Assembly (NCBI GenBank): GCA_000424365.1
Contig: KE384176.1
Coordinates: 30,444-94,443, forward strand
DNA: 64,000 bases
Source: Lachnospiraceae bacterium NK4A144
GTDB lineage: Bacteria; Bacillota; Clostridia; Lachnospirales; Lachnospiraceae
Direction of reading: 5' to 3'
The translations under genes and the position numbers were made by a program. Below the pieces are notes generated by a model. That model was not told the origin of the DNA. It was given only the letters and a program-made list of their open reading frames with translations, and did not search any database. Of the stretch, positions 34,928-44,600 are shown piece after piece; the stretch's first letter is position 1; each line of letters opens with the position of its first letter.

Positions 34928-35185
34928 TTAGTATCTACCGTTAGATTCATGTTTTTGCTCTGCCATAGTCAAAATCTCATCATGACTCAGTTCGACATCC
35001 CCAAAGCGTATAAATATGCCGTTTGTAACGACACTTTTCCACACTTCCGGATCCGAAAGAGGTCTGAATCGCATTTTGTCCAGATATGGCTTCATGTCGA
35101 GAAGTAAGCGGCTGCCCGATACAAAATCGACCTGAAGTACATGATCCGGCAGCGCCTCTACAGATAAGATGTACTTTCGATCCAC
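34928..35185 (-). CDS. DUF2442 protein
   Basis: 85 aa. LSVEALPDHVLQVDFVSGSR, LDMKPYL and DPEVWKSV match DUF2442. GTG start with GGAGGGG upstream. Usually DUF2442 occurs with DUF4160 in toxin-antitoxin-like pairs; no DUF4160 is present. Here it is the first gene of the secretion operon, so it may be a regulator of that operon. Confidence 0.78.
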   Translation of the reverse strand: MDRKYILSVEALPDHVLQVDFVSGSRLLLDMKPYLDKMRFRPLSDPEVWKSVVTNGIFIRFGDVELSHDEILTMAEQKHESNGRY

Positions 35186-35252
35186 ATATACCCCTCCTTT
35201 TCTTTAGTCACACCCTTTCCTGCTGCATACAATAAGTCTCTTTACCTAAAAC

Positions 35253-35268
35253 TGTGAGATACGTCACC
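35253..35268 (-). promoter_or_regulatory. CRP/FNR-type palindrome upstream of the T7SS operon
   Basis: TGTGA-N6-TCACC, 9 of 10 consensus positions of the TGTGA-N6-TCACA site, 68 bp upstream of the DUF2442 start. A CRP/FNR-family regulator could act here. No clear -10 was found nearby. Confidence 0.4.
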
Positions 35269-35329
35269 CAATGTTCTTTGTTCTGTGTTTTTCCTGTGCA
35301 ATTTGCACATCTTTTTTTCGCACGACACA

Positions 35330-35358
35330 AAACCACCATACATATTGTATGGTGGTTT
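35330..35358 (-). terminator. intrinsic terminator of the LuxR gene
   Basis: 13-bp perfect stem AAACCACCATACA / TGTATGGTGGTTT with TAT loop; on the minus strand it runs into TTTTG after the gene ending at 35384. Confidence 0.7.
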
Positions 35359-35383
35359 AATAAGTATAGACATTAACCTTTGG

Positions 35384-37885
35384 TTAGGTGTTGCTGTCTA
35401 ACATTTTATATAATTGTTGACGTTTTGTACGTTTATCGCCCTCTATATCAAGCTTTGAATATATTTGGTTAACGTATTGTTTTACACTTCCTTCTGACAA
35501 AAAAAGTTTATCTGCGATCTCGCGGTTTGTCATCCGGTTCTTCATGATCATTACTATCTCGTATTCACGGTCAGTGAGTACTGCAAATACAGAAGGACGC
35601 TCGGCGTTTTCCCTGTTTCGAGCCTTTCCCTGCTCATACTTTTGCCCCAGTTTTCTGATCTTTTCTACAAATGAAGCCTCTTTTCCTGTTTCCGTACAAT
35701 TCAAAATCTCTCTTATGTATTGATAATTTTCCGCAAAAGGCAGGATCAGCTCATCCGGAACAGCACATTCAATTGCTTTTTTGATAAATGTCTGCGCTTC
35801 CTCCCGTTTTCCAAGCATTTCATATGCAGCAGCATTTTGAATATACACATGCAGCAGGACCAGACCATAATGAAGCCCTTCGCACATCGCCATCAGACCT
35901 TCACCTCGCCCGATGACTTTTGCATACGCTCCCTGTATGAGATAAACCTGATTTTCTATCATCTCATACATGGGTTTGCCCGGTGCCAGGATATTTACAG
36001 TAGAAAGCATGTGCTCTCTGAATATTTCCGGGATTTTTTCCGGCTCATTCAGAAGTGCATGGTAATATGCACTGATCGCACTCCAGATATTGATCTGCGC
36101 GATATTCCGACTCTTCAAAAGCTGATCGTAGCGTTCTTCAAAGGTATATCTCTGCTCGATATCGATCCAGAGTGACAGTCGTCTCGCTGCAAAATCACAG
36201 CAAAGTGCCATATTTTCCTGTCCACTCTCTTCTATTCTCGGATAAGCGCCCTCTATTTCGATGTTTGCATCCTCGAAACGTCCTTTCATCAGATACGCCT
36301 CTGCCCGCATGATCTTTTCAGCGCCCTGTCCATGTCCGTCCGTTATCTTATAGTAATGAGGCATACATTCGTCCATTTCGGACAGTTCCTCTTTTAAGGA
36401 ACCGGGACTTCTATGAAACATCATCAATACAGATGGTGATCCGAAAGTCCAGCCTCCGCTTTTATTCAGGCTGATCGCCGTACGTGACATCTGCGAGCTC
36501 GCGCTTCTGTGAAGTCTGCTCATCGCGACGATATCGTTATACATGAGAAAGCTTGTGATCAGATCACATTCACCAAGCAGATTTCCGCGTTCAACCGGAT
36601 CCATATCCAGGCTCTCATTTATGGAATTCAACAGCAGTTCTTTTAGCTCCAGCATCTTTGGGATCTTATGCCAGTTAAACATACACCGCATTAATACGAG
36701 TATAGCCAACGGATGCTCACGCATCACCTCTTTCGGCCACTTATCCAGATCCTCCAGTACGCTTTCCGGATCCAGTGATGACAAAAGGATCCCGGCATCT
36801 TTTTGGATCACTCTTAACACACCGTCGAAATTCTCACTTTTTTTATACTCAAATATCGCATGCAGATACAGGCCGCGTTCCTCATACCATTCTCCGTAAC
36901 GGTCACGATACATCCGCTGCTTCTCAATTGGCAGCATGCGAAACGCCCTGTCTGCACACTCCTTCATCATATGGTGAAAACGATAACTCACTCCATCCGC
37001 AAGCTTTGTTACAAAGGCATTTTGTTCTGTAAGGAGCCTTATCATGTCCTGCGAATCATTTCTGCCGGTGACAGCCTTCGCCATATCGATCGTGAATTCA
37101 TCCGCAAGTCCCATAACTGCCAGAAATTCCCTCTGTTCATCCGGCAGCGGTTCGACCATCGCCGCTGTAAACATGGCATAGATGTCCGAATCACGATCAG
37201 GCAGACTTCCCCTTTCAAACAGTGTTCTAAAATTCAGATACACAGCAGAAAACCACCCTTCACTGGAATAGAGAAGGGATTCGATCTGTTCTTCCGTGAT
37301 CGTAAACCCACATCGATGCGCATATATTGAAAGCTCCGTATGATTAAGGCGCAGATTTTCCACACCGATCTGATACACATTATTCCCGAGCCGCAATATT
37401 TCCGCCGCGGGCAAAAAACGGTCTCTGCCCGCTATGATGAGATGCACGTTTTCCGGCAGCCTGTTTACAAGGTAGCAGATAAAATCCGACACCCTGTGTT
37501 CCGTCATCAGATGAAAATCGTCAATAAAAACATAGCAGGGCTTTTCTCCCCTGAGCTCATGACAAAACATATCCGCCAGAAGACTTCCTCCGGCCGGATC
37601 TCCGGGATACGGATAGTTACACAGAAAATCATATCCCGCATACATAAAAGCATCCTGAACGCTCTTCCAAAAGATTGTGACATTCCCCGAATATACGCTG
37701 ATCCGAACAATGTTTACCTTTTCTTCCTTTTCCCTTTCTGAAAGAAACCAGTTTACCGCAGTAGTCTTTCCATATCCCATAGGAGCTATTACGGTAGTCA
37801 AGGCGCAGTATGAAATCGGTCTGAGGCCTTCCTGAAGTCTTTCAGAAATATAGACGCTGTTCAAATTCCACTTCCGTCTTGGCAT
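35384..37885 (-). CDS. MalT-like LuxR-family ATPase regulator
   Basis: 833 aa. N-terminal NTPase with Walker A IAPMGYGKTTAVNWF near residue 50 and PCYVFIDDFHLM near 130. A long helical TPR-like sensor region follows, and the C-terminal LuxR HTH ends it (TDREYEIVMIMKNRMTNREI, then ADKLFLSEGSVKQYV). MalT-type STAND regulators multimerise on ATP and an inducer. It lies 199 bp upstream of the T7SS operon on the same strand with its own terminator, so it is a plausible activator of that operon. GGAGGAAC precedes the start at 37885. Confidence 0.9.
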   Translation of the reverse strand: MPRRKWNLNSVYISERLQEGLRPISYCALTTVIAPMGYGKTTAVNWFLSEREKEEKVNIVRISVYSGNVTIFWKSVQDAFMYAGYDFLCNYPYPGDPAGGSLLADMFCHELRGEKPCYVFIDDFHLMTEHRVSDFICYLVNRLPENVHLIIAGRDRFLPAAEILRLGNNVYQIGVENLRLNHTELSIYAHRCGFTITEEQIESLLYSSEGWFSAVYLNFRTLFERGSLPDRDSDIYAMFTAAMVEPLPDEQREFLAVMGLADEFTIDMAKAVTGRNDSQDMIRLLTEQNAFVTKLADGVSYRFHHMMKECADRAFRMLPIEKQRMYRDRYGEWYEERGLYLHAIFEYKKSENFDGVLRVIQKDAGILLSSLDPESVLEDLDKWPKEVMREHPLAILVLMRCMFNWHKIPKMLELKELLLNSINESLDMDPVERGNLLGECDLITSFLMYNDIVAMSRLHRSASSQMSRTAISLNKSGGWTFGSPSVLMMFHRSPGSLKEELSEMDECMPHYYKITDGHGQGAEKIMRAEAYLMKGRFEDANIEIEGAYPRIEESGQENMALCCDFAARRLSLWIDIEQRYTFEERYDQLLKSRNIAQINIWSAISAYYHALLNEPEKIPEIFREHMLSTVNILAPGKPMYEMIENQVYLIQGAYAKVIGRGEGLMAMCEGLHYGLVLLHVYIQNAAAYEMLGKREEAQTFIKKAIECAVPDELILPFAENYQYIREILNCTETGKEASFVEKIRKLGQKYEQGKARNRENAERPSVFAVLTDREYEIVMIMKNRMTNREIADKLFLSEGSVKQYVNQIYSKLDIEGDKRTKRQQLYKMLDSNT

Positions 37886-38131
37886 ATATTTGTTCCTCCA
37901 TGCAAATCTGCATTCAAAAAAGCATGCGAACACCTTTGTTTTTAATTACGTCTTCTGAAGTTCCACACTTCAGACTCTGCTGAACAGCTTCATTTTATCA
38001 GATATTCTCAGTTCTTTATACATCAAAAATGACAGGCTCAATAGCCAAAGAAGAATAGCGTTTATACCTTATTTGATGTAAACTATAGCAATAATGTACG
38101 TAACAAAATACACTAAGAAAAAAGCAGGGCA

Positions 38132-39676
38132 ATGACAGTGAGTAATAAAGATAAACAGACAAACCGGACCTTTCTATCCATATTTGTAGCATGTGTCCTT
38201 CTCCTTATTATTTCTGGATATATTTCATTAAAAAATAATTTTCCATTAAAAACGCTCAAAACATCAGATGAACCTGCCATTTCCGGATTTCTCATGCGTT
38301 CTTCAGAAAATCAAGGGCTGTTTTTTGACATATACGGGTTTCTTAAGGACAACAAATGCTATTTTTTCCTGCCTGAAACTGCCGATGCTTCGAACCTCGA
38401 ATTCTATTCAACAGACGCTGATGGAGATATACTTCATCGTTACAGGCACGACTTCACCGAAGGATCTATAGAAATTGAGGGAATTGAAGTCACCATGATG
38501 CAGTCAGATCTGCCTGTGATCAATTTAAGCATTTATTCAAACTATCCTTCGCTTACAGATCTCGAGGAATCAGATGATCATCACATCAGGACAAAGGCTG
38601 ATTTCAAGATGGACAATCCGGACGGCCGCATAACCGAGGGGATAGTCGAAGTACGCGGTCGTGGAAATACTTCCTGGCAGGAAGACAAAAAATCTTATCA
38701 GATAAAATTCAAGAAATGTCCGGACCTTCTTAACATGGGTGCCGCCAGGAACTGGATTCTCCTTTCAAACTCCTGTGATTATTCTTTGCTTAGAAATGAG
38801 GTTTTTCTGGATCTTGCAAGAAATCTTGGACTCCCCTATACCCCTGATCTCAGAGAAATAAATCTCTTTATAAACGGAGAATATCGCGGAGTCTATTCAC
38901 TTGCGGAAAAGGTCGAAATCGGACGTGAAAGAGTACACACAGAAGACGGCGACTACCTGTACAGAATCGGAATGGATCCTGACAAATATTCGTTTCTTGT
39001 ATATACCAACCCTTTTGCTCACGGTGAGGGCAATTTCAAGAAACTATACGGAGAACTCAGAAACAGTAGGGATGCTATAAAAATACAGCGTTCGGAAAAA
39101 TATTTAGAAGAGTCAATAAACGAGTTATACGACAGTAACTCTGATCTGTCCATTTTCGATATGGATTCATTGGCCAAATATTACTGGCTTCAGGAATTTT
39201 CAAAGACTACCGACCCTACCGGCAGGAGCGTATATCTCCTCTGGTCAGCATCCGACCAAAAAATGTACATGGGTCCGGCGTGGGACTACGACAGGACCGC
39301 AGGCATTATAGATATGCCCTTCCTTGAAGAAGACTATATCTGGCCCGATGGATGGACAGCAAGAGTACGCGACTATTATGTTCCGCTTTTTAATAACCCG
39401 AGGTTCCTTGAGGCAATAAGCAGCACTTATGAAAATGGCGGTGTCAGAGAGGCTTTTCGGATGACTGCCGACAGTATTCCTGAGCGTGTTGAAAGGATGT
39501 CAAATTCAGCCGAGATGAACTTTATCAGATGGGATATCCCGGAAGAAGAGAATAACAAAGTTTATTATGCTTATCATGATACTTCATGGTGCAGCCAGAC
39601 AGCCTGGCTTCATGACTGGCTTACTCTCCGCTGTGATTTCATCGAAAAAGATATGCACGAAAAAAGCAGATCCTGA
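38132..39676 (+). CDS. CotH kinase family membrane protein
   Basis: 514 aa. N-terminal membrane anchor (FLSIFVACVLLLIISGYIS, ~residues 14-32). The CotH core follows: IVEVRGRGNTSWQEDKKSYQ and KFKK, NWILLSNSCDYSLLRNEV, INGEYRGVYSLAEKVEI and MGPAWDYDRTAG (CotH GPxWDYD) near 395. CotH proteins are atypical kinases that phosphorylate extracellular or spore-coat proteins. It is a single plus-strand gene amid minus-strand neighbours, with a terminator across its end. Role probably in surface protein modification. Confidence 0.9.
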   Translation: MTVSNKDKQTNRTFLSIFVACVLLLIISGYISLKNNFPLKTLKTSDEPAISGFLMRSSENQGLFFDIYGFLKDNKCYFFLPETADASNLEFYSTDADGDILHRYRHDFTEGSIEIEGIEVTMMQSDLPVINLSIYSNYPSLTDLEESDDHHIRTKADFKMDNPDGRITEGIVEVRGRGNTSWQEDKKSYQIKFKKCPDLLNMGAARNWILLSNSCDYSLLRNEVFLDLARNLGLPYTPDLREINLFINGEYRGVYSLAEKVEIGRERVHTEDGDYLYRIGMDPDKYSFLVYTNPFAHGEGNFKKLYGELRNSRDAIKIQRSEKYLEESINELYDSNSDLSIFDMDSLAKYYWLQEFSKTTDPTGRSVYLLWSASDQKMYMGPAWDYDRTAGIIDMPFLEEDYIWPDGWTARVRDYYVPLFNNPRFLEAISSTYENGGVREAFRMTADSIPERVERMSNSAEMNFIRWDIPEEENNKVYYAYHDTSWCSQTAWLHDWLTLRCDFIEKDMHEKSRS

Positions 39677-39699
39677 CCATTCCGGCGGATCTGCTTTTT
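39661..39699. terminator. bidirectional terminator between CotH and aroK-type genes
   Basis: AAAAAGCAGATCC / GGATCTGCTTTTT stem with 13-base loop overlapping the CotH stop. Plus-strand exit TTTTT, minus-strand exit TTTTT, so it serves both convergent genes. Confidence 0.75.
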
Positions 39700-39716
39700 A
39701 CATTTCTTTATACGCT

Positions 39717-40520
39717 TTACGCATTTTTTGCTTCACGTTCATTATCGAATGCGATCAGTTTTGCTATGATCTCGTCACAGATCTGATCCTCACTCTTTCC
39801 ATCTGTCGCAACCTCGATATCAGCAACAGCATGATACTTTTCTCTTCTCTTCTCCAGAAGATTAGCTATAAACTCTACATTCATGTGGTTATTAAGAATA
39901 GGTCTGTCATTGCTGTCCTTAACACGTTCCAGGATAGTCTCCGGCTTTGCTGTGAGAAGTACTACTCTTCCGTTTTTCTTCATGTGTTCGGAGTTGTCCT
40001 CACGCATAACAACGCCGCCGCCGCAGGATACTATACTCTGCTTTACTTTCTGCAGCTCGATGAGACAGTTGCTCTCAAGATTTCGGAAGTAAGCTTCGCC
40101 GTATTCATCAAAGATCTCAGATATGGACATTCCCTGCTTCTCTACTATCATGGCGTCCATCTCCACACGATGCATCTCAAGCTTTCTCTCAAGCTCTGCC
40201 GCGATCGTAGTCTTTCCGGCTCCCATAAAGCCGATCAGAAATACGTTGTAATCAAAGAGGCTCTTTGCCTGTACGCGACGGCTATTCTTAACGATATATT
40301 TGAAAATGTCAAGGATTTCTTCTTCAAATTCATTATCGCCGAGTTTCTGCTTCAGCATCTCTGTCTGCTTTTTCTCCTGTTCCGGCTGGAGGATCGGGAT
40401 TCCTGTAGCCTTTTTATAGGAGATGATCTCCTGAATATGCACCATACGATCAGCAAGCGCCTCTATAATTCTGTTATCACATTCACCGATTTTTTCACGG
40501 ATCTTTTCGAGCTGTTCCAT
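39717..40520 (-). CDS. chorismate mutase-shikimate kinase fusion
   Basis: 267 aa. Residues ~1-85 form a type II chorismate mutase (MEQLEKIREKIGECDNRII... RMVHIQEIISYKKATG). From ~95 a shikimate kinase follows: LIGFMGAGKTTIAAEL (Walker A), MDAMI, YFRNLES and SIVSCGGGVV. The fusion couples two steps of the chorismate route: phosphorylation of shikimate and conversion of chorismate to prephenate. GGAGGGA lies ahead of the ATG at 40520; an earlier in-frame start at 40550 is weaker. It follows the TRAP genes by 174 bp. Confidence 0.9.
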   Translation of the reverse strand: MEQLEKIREKIGECDNRIIEALADRMVHIQEIISYKKATGIPILQPEQEKKQTEMLKQKLGDNEFEEEILDIFKYIVKNSRRVQAKSLFDYNVFLIGFMGAGKTTIAAELERKLEMHRVEMDAMIVEKQGMSISEIFDEYGEAYFRNLESNCLIELQKVKQSIVSCGGGVVMREDNSEHMKKNGRVVLLTAKPETILERVKDSNDRPILNNHMNVEFIANLLEKRREKYHAVADIEVATDGKSEDQICDEIIAKLIAFDNEREAKNA

Positions 40521-40694
40521 TCTGATTTCCCTCCAGACTTCTCTCGTCACTTTCGTACGCCTTCAGCAGCAAGTGCTTCAGGCTATTCTGAATAGATATC
40601 ATTATAAAACATACTTCGATGCAATGACAAGGAAAAGTTTTAGCGATTTAAAGCGTTTATGTGCTAAATCGTTTTTTTCATGACCTATAGTCTC

Positions 40695-41705
40695 TTATTT
40701 ATCTGCTCCGCTCATATAAAGATCTACAAGTTTAGGATCCACAGACTTTCTTATGCTGTCATAAACCGGCTCACAGGAAGTTTTTATTTCTGCATAAAGC
40801 TCATCTGACGGAGTTATGATCTCACTTCCGCTATCTCTGATGATCTCCTGTCTGGAAGCGATACGTTCATCAGACTGCTCACGGGCATAGTCCTTTGCTT
40901 TTACGGCAGCTGTCCTTATTATCTCCTGATCCTCTGCTGATAATTTCTGCATGAATTCATCGCTTACTATGAGCGAGATCAGATGCGGCAGATGATTTGT
41001 CTCCACTATATAATGCTGCTGTTCATATAGTTTATTGGAAACGATAACTTCATAAGGATTTTCCTGTGCATCAATAGTTCCCTGCTGCAATCCTATATAA
41101 ACCTCTGAAAATGCCATCGGAGTCGGACTCGCTCCGAGCTGCTTCCAAAATGCCAGATGATAAGAATTTTCCATGGTTCTGATCTTCTGGCCCTTAAAAT
41201 CCGCCATAGCTGAGACATTTTTATTTGTACTCATTACACGGAAACCCTGATCTGCATATCCCAAAAGCTCATATCCGCCGCTCTTATATACACTGCTTAT
41301 ACCGCTTAAGAAATCAGGGTCATCTACAACCTTTCTTAAGTCATCAATATTGCTGTAAACACAGGGCATGTCAAAGACAGCAATGTCTTTCATAAAGGAA
41401 ACCTGCGGTGCAGTATTCTGTACCACAAACGGTATATCACCATCTGCACAGGACTCCAGAAGTTCTCTATCTCCGCCAAGCACACTATTGGGATAAACCT
41501 GGATCTTCATCCTGCCGTCACTTAATTCAGATACTTCATCGGCAAATTTCTCTGCCATTATCTGTGTTACCGTGTCCTCAGGGCTGGATGTTCCAAGAGG
41601 CCATGCATATCTCTGTTCTTCCACCCCATCTGCTGATTTTCCGCATCCTGCAAAAACCACAGACATTCCTGCAAGGATCAATATTAATTTAAGCCTTTTA
41701 AGCAT
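40695..41705 (-). CDS. TRAP transporter substrate-binding lipoprotein, DctP family
   Basis: 336 aa. Lipoprotein signal (LKLILILAGMSVVFAGC). DctP features: KFADEVSELSDGRMKIQVYP, VLGGDRELLESCADG, FKGQKIRTMENSYH and AQENPYEVIVSNKLYE with the conserved Arg that binds a substrate carboxylate. It hands an organic acid to DctQM in the membrane. Next to shikimate genes, a hydroaromatic acid is a plausible ligand. It follows DctM by 14 bp. Confidence 0.9.
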   Translation of the reverse strand: MLKRLKLILILAGMSVVFAGCGKSADGVEEQRYAWPLGTSSPEDTVTQIMAEKFADEVSELSDGRMKIQVYPNSVLGGDRELLESCADGDIPFVVQNTAPQVSFMKDIAVFDMPCVYSNIDDLRKVVDDPDFLSGISSVYKSGGYELLGYADQGFRVMSTNKNVSAMADFKGQKIRTMENSYHLAFWKQLGASPTPMAFSEVYIGLQQGTIDAQENPYEVIVSNKLYEQQHYIVETNHLPHLISLIVSDEFMQKLSAEDQEIIRTAAVKAKDYAREQSDERIASRQEIIRDSGSEIITPSDELYAEIKTSCEPVYDSIRKSVDPKLVDLYMSGADK

Positions 41706-41719
41706 GATAATTATTCTCC

Positions 41720-43033
41720 TTAAAACAGTGCCAGACTGATCCCGGGGATAAATGTGATGAGAAGCAGCGCTATCATAAAAATAATGATGAGCGGCGCACT
41801 CTTCTTTGCTATATCCATAACCGGTACTCCCGAAAGCGAACTTGCCACGAACAGATTCACTCCTATAGGCGGTGTTACAAATCCGATCGCGAGGTTTACA
41901 ACCATCATTACAGCGAAATGAACAGGATTCATTCCAACTACTGTCACTATCGGAAGCAGGATAGGTGTCAGTATAAGTATTGCCGGTGTTGTATCCATAA
42001 CCATTCCTACTATCAAAAGGAATGCATTTATCACAAGCAGAAGGATTATCTTATTTGTGAAATGTGCAAGTATCCATGCGCTGACTACCTGGGGCACCTG
42101 CATCAGTGTCAGGACTCTGGAAAATGCTGTCGATGCAGCCAGTATAAACAATATCGGTCCGTATGTATGAACCGCTTCTGCAAAGATTGTCCACACATCA
42201 CGCAGTTTCAAAGACTTATATATAAAGAGACTCACGATCAGCGCGTAAAAAACAGAAATAACCGCTGCCTCTGTCGGAGATGCGATTCCTGTATAGATAC
42301 AGCCGAGTATGATAACCGGACTTAGTAATGCAAAAAATCCTTCTCTTACTACCCGTAAAAAGCCCTTATCCTTTAGCTCTTTGACCTTTGCCTCAATCTT
42401 TTCACGATCTTCTCCACGAGTCTTGCAGTAAAAAACCGCATATCCCATGAGCAATAACGCGATCAGACAACCGGGAATGATACCTGCTAAGAACAGGTCA
42501 CTTACTGACTCTCCCGACGCCATCGCAAACATGATAAAAGGAATACTCGGCGGAATGATAACTCCAAGTCCTCCGGAAACAGCCACTATTGCAACGGAAA
42601 ACTTTTTATCATATCCCATTTCCATAAGGAACGGGATGGTCATACTTCCGACAGCTGCCACCGTAGCAGGCGCAGATCCTGAAATAGCTCCGTAAAAAAG
42701 GCACGTTATGATAACCGCACACGGTATACCGGCTGTTCGTCTGCCAAGGAAATATGCAAAAACATCAAACAATCTCTTTGAGATCTGTCCATGCGCCATT
42801 ACTATGCCCGCAAGTACAAACATAGGAACCGCAAGAAGAGGAAAACTATCAATTCCTCCGAGCATTGAACGTATCGCATAGCTTCCGCTCGCTGTAAAGG
42901 ACGGATCAAAAGCCCCCGGCAATACAGCGACTATTCCGAGAGAAATAGAAATAGGTATCGCGATAAGGAGACATATGATAAATATGATAAATACAGCTGC
43001 TACTGACATTTCAGATATCCTCCTTATTTCCAA
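41720..43033 (-). CDS. TRAP transporter large permease, DctM family
   Basis: 437 aa, polytopic: about 12 hydrophobic stretches. Typical DctM segments: LLAVPMFVLAGIVMAHGQIS, GAISGSAPATVAAVGSMTIP, VIIPPSIPFIMFAMASGESV and IGFVTPPIGVNLFVASS. It forms the ion-coupled channel. The start overlaps the DctQ gene by 23 bases. Confidence 0.93.
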   Translation of the reverse strand: MEIRRISEMSVAAVFIIFIICLLIAIPISISLGIVAVLPGAFDPSFTASGSYAIRSMLGGIDSFPLLAVPMFVLAGIVMAHGQISKRLFDVFAYFLGRRTAGIPCAVIITCLFYGAISGSAPATVAAVGSMTIPFLMEMGYDKKFSVAIVAVSGGLGVIIPPSIPFIMFAMASGESVSDLFLAGIIPGCLIALLLMGYAVFYCKTRGEDREKIEAKVKELKDKGFLRVVREGFFALLSPVIILGCIYTGIASPTEAAVISVFYALIVSLFIYKSLKLRDVWTIFAEAVHTYGPILFILAASTAFSRVLTLMQVPQVVSAWILAHFTNKIILLLVINAFLLIVGMVMDTTPAILILTPILLPIVTVVGMNPVHFAVMMVVNLAIGFVTPPIGVNLFVASSLSGVPVMDIAKKSAPLIIIFMIALLLITFIPGISLALF

Positions 43034-43577
43034 TGTTATCTGTTACAGACTCTGTAATGGATTCCGCGAGACTTCCCTCTCCCATTTCTTTGTAATCTTT
43101 TTTCATTACGATCTCCAGATTTATGATCCACCTCTGGATCAGCCGGATACCGGTAAGCGAGAAGCATACCAGCGGTGCTGCCTGAATAAAATACATCGGT
43201 ATCCCACACGCAGGACTCACCTGCCCGCTTGCAATAGTAGATTTCAGATATGTAAATGAATACGGTATCAGGTATGCAAAATAAATGAATGAGATTGTCA
43301 GATTTACTAATTTAAATGCTGCTTCACCGCGTTTTGGGAAAAACTTTATAAACTGGTCGATCTTTATCGATATACATTTTCTTGTACATAGACTGACACT
43401 TAAGAAAGCTGACCAGATAAACAGATATCTGGTTATCTCTTCAGACCACGAAAGGGACACGCCCAATATATACCGAGAAAAAACCTGTATTCCCATGATG
43501 ACTGCCATCGCTGCCAACATAAGGACCATAAGCATTTCTTCGAGATTTTCTTCCAGATAATATAAAATCTTTTTCAT
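43011..43577 (-). CDS. TRAP transporter small permease, DctQ family
   Basis: 188 aa with four membrane segments (LMVLMLAAMAVIMGIQVFSR near residue 20; WSEEITRYLFIWSAFLS, the DctQ signature). The C-terminus is soluble. Pairs with DctM. First gene of the TRAP operon; a terminator separates it from the AroD unit. Confidence 0.9.
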   Translation of the reverse strand: MKKILYYLEENLEEMLMVLMLAAMAVIMGIQVFSRYILGVSLSWSEEITRYLFIWSAFLSVSLCTRKCISIKIDQFIKFFPKRGEAAFKLVNLTISFIYFAYLIPYSFTYLKSTIASGQVSPACGIPMYFIQAAPLVCFSLTGIRLIQRWIINLEIVMKKDYKEMGEGSLAESITESVTDNIGNKEDI

Positions 43578-43618
43578 TGCTTTCCCCTTCTAAAACATAA
43601 GTAAGAGACAATAGTAAC

Positions 43619-43636
43619 CTTTTGACCCTTACATCA
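43619..43636 (-). repeat. solo end of a MITE family
   Basis: CTTTTGACCCTTACATCA is the exact reverse complement of the left end of the MITE at 61748-61939. No second end is present nearby, so it is a remnant or a solo end. Confidence 0.6.
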
Positions 43637-43728
43637 TTTTATCTGATATCGTATTACTTATTATACTTCATTAATGTAAATCATTGAAGTGAGTTTTTTA
43701 ACAATTTGCTTAATTCGGAGCAAAAAAC

Positions 43729-43765
43729 GAGGGCGAAAGTGTATCTGTTCAATAACTTTCGCCCT
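43729..43765 (-). terminator. intrinsic terminator after aroD
   Basis: GAGGGCGAAAGT / ACTTTCGCCCTC stem; on the minus strand it is followed by GTTTTTTGC, ending the YdiB-MFS-AroD transcript before the TRAP genes. Confidence 0.8.
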
Positions 43766-43823
43766 CATCTTCCCTAATTGTTTCTAAATATTCAACAAAA
43801 ACTCTGATGCTTAATTTCGCTTA

Positions 43824-44585
43824 TCAGATGCTTTCATGTATAAGACCCAAAATTGTATCCAGATCTTTCGCATTCATCTGTCCCGGAGCAGAAACTTTTC
43901 CAACAGCTCCGAATGTAGCAGCAGATCCAAATACCTCACCACAAAGGCGGCTGATAAGACCTGTTCCTGCCATAGACATAGTGATGATCGGGCGATCTGC
44001 ATATTCCTCAGACATCTCTCTTGTTGCAGAAAGAAGTGTCAGCACGTCAGCCTTGTTCTGAGGCATAACTGCGATCTTAGGAATATCAGCTCCAAGCTCC
44101 TGCATCTTCTTAAGTCTTCCTACAATATCATCCTTATCCGGAGTCTTGTGGAAATCATGATTTGATGCAACAACCTTAACATTATTCTTATGTGCATTCT
44201 CAATGATACGCTTTACGTACTCATCACCTGTAAATGCTTCCACATCAACAAGATCGATAAGACCTGTCTCTGCAGCCATGCTGTTGAGATTTACGTATGC
44301 TTCAGCATCGATAGCCTTTTCTCCGCCCTCTTTGGATGTACGGAAAGTGAAAAGGATGGGCTTATCGCCTAATACATCACGAAGCTTCTGCATAACATCC
44401 TTTGTACGTGTTTCATTGAAGATCTCATCAAACCAGTCAACACGCCACTCAACGATGTCATATCTGACTTCCTTGAAAGAAGCTGCTGCAGCGAGGATTT
44501 CTTCCTCTGTCTTTCCTACGATAGGAACGATGATCTTAGGTGTACCTTCGCCAATAACGACGTTTCTAACTTTAACAGTATTCAT
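43824..44585 (-). CDS. aroD: type I 3-dehydroquinate dehydratase
   Basis: 253 aa. Family marks: EWRVDWFDEI near residue 46, FTFRTSKEGGE (~80), VVASNHDFHKTP with the catalytic His (~140) and IPKIAVMPQNKAD with the Schiff-base Lys (~168). It interconverts 3-dehydroquinate and 3-dehydroshikimate in the cytoplasm. It lies 15 bp after the MFS gene. Genes adjacent on this strand suggest a catabolic or salvage role beyond aromatic biosynthesis, since quinate and shikimate dehydrogenases flank it. Confidence 0.93.
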   Translation of the reverse strand: MNTVKVRNVVIGEGTPKIIVPIVGKTEEEILAAAASFKEVRYDIVEWRVDWFDEIFNETRTKDVMQKLRDVLGDKPILFTFRTSKEGGEKAIDAEAYVNLNSMAAETGLIDLVDVEAFTGDEYVKRIIENAHKNNVKVVASNHDFHKTPDKDDIVGRLKKMQELGADIPKIAVMPQNKADVLTLLSATREMSEEYADRPIITMSMAGTGLISRLCGEVFGSAATFGAVGKVSAPGQMNAKDLDTILGLIHESI

Positions 44586-44600
44586 ACCAATACCTCTTTT

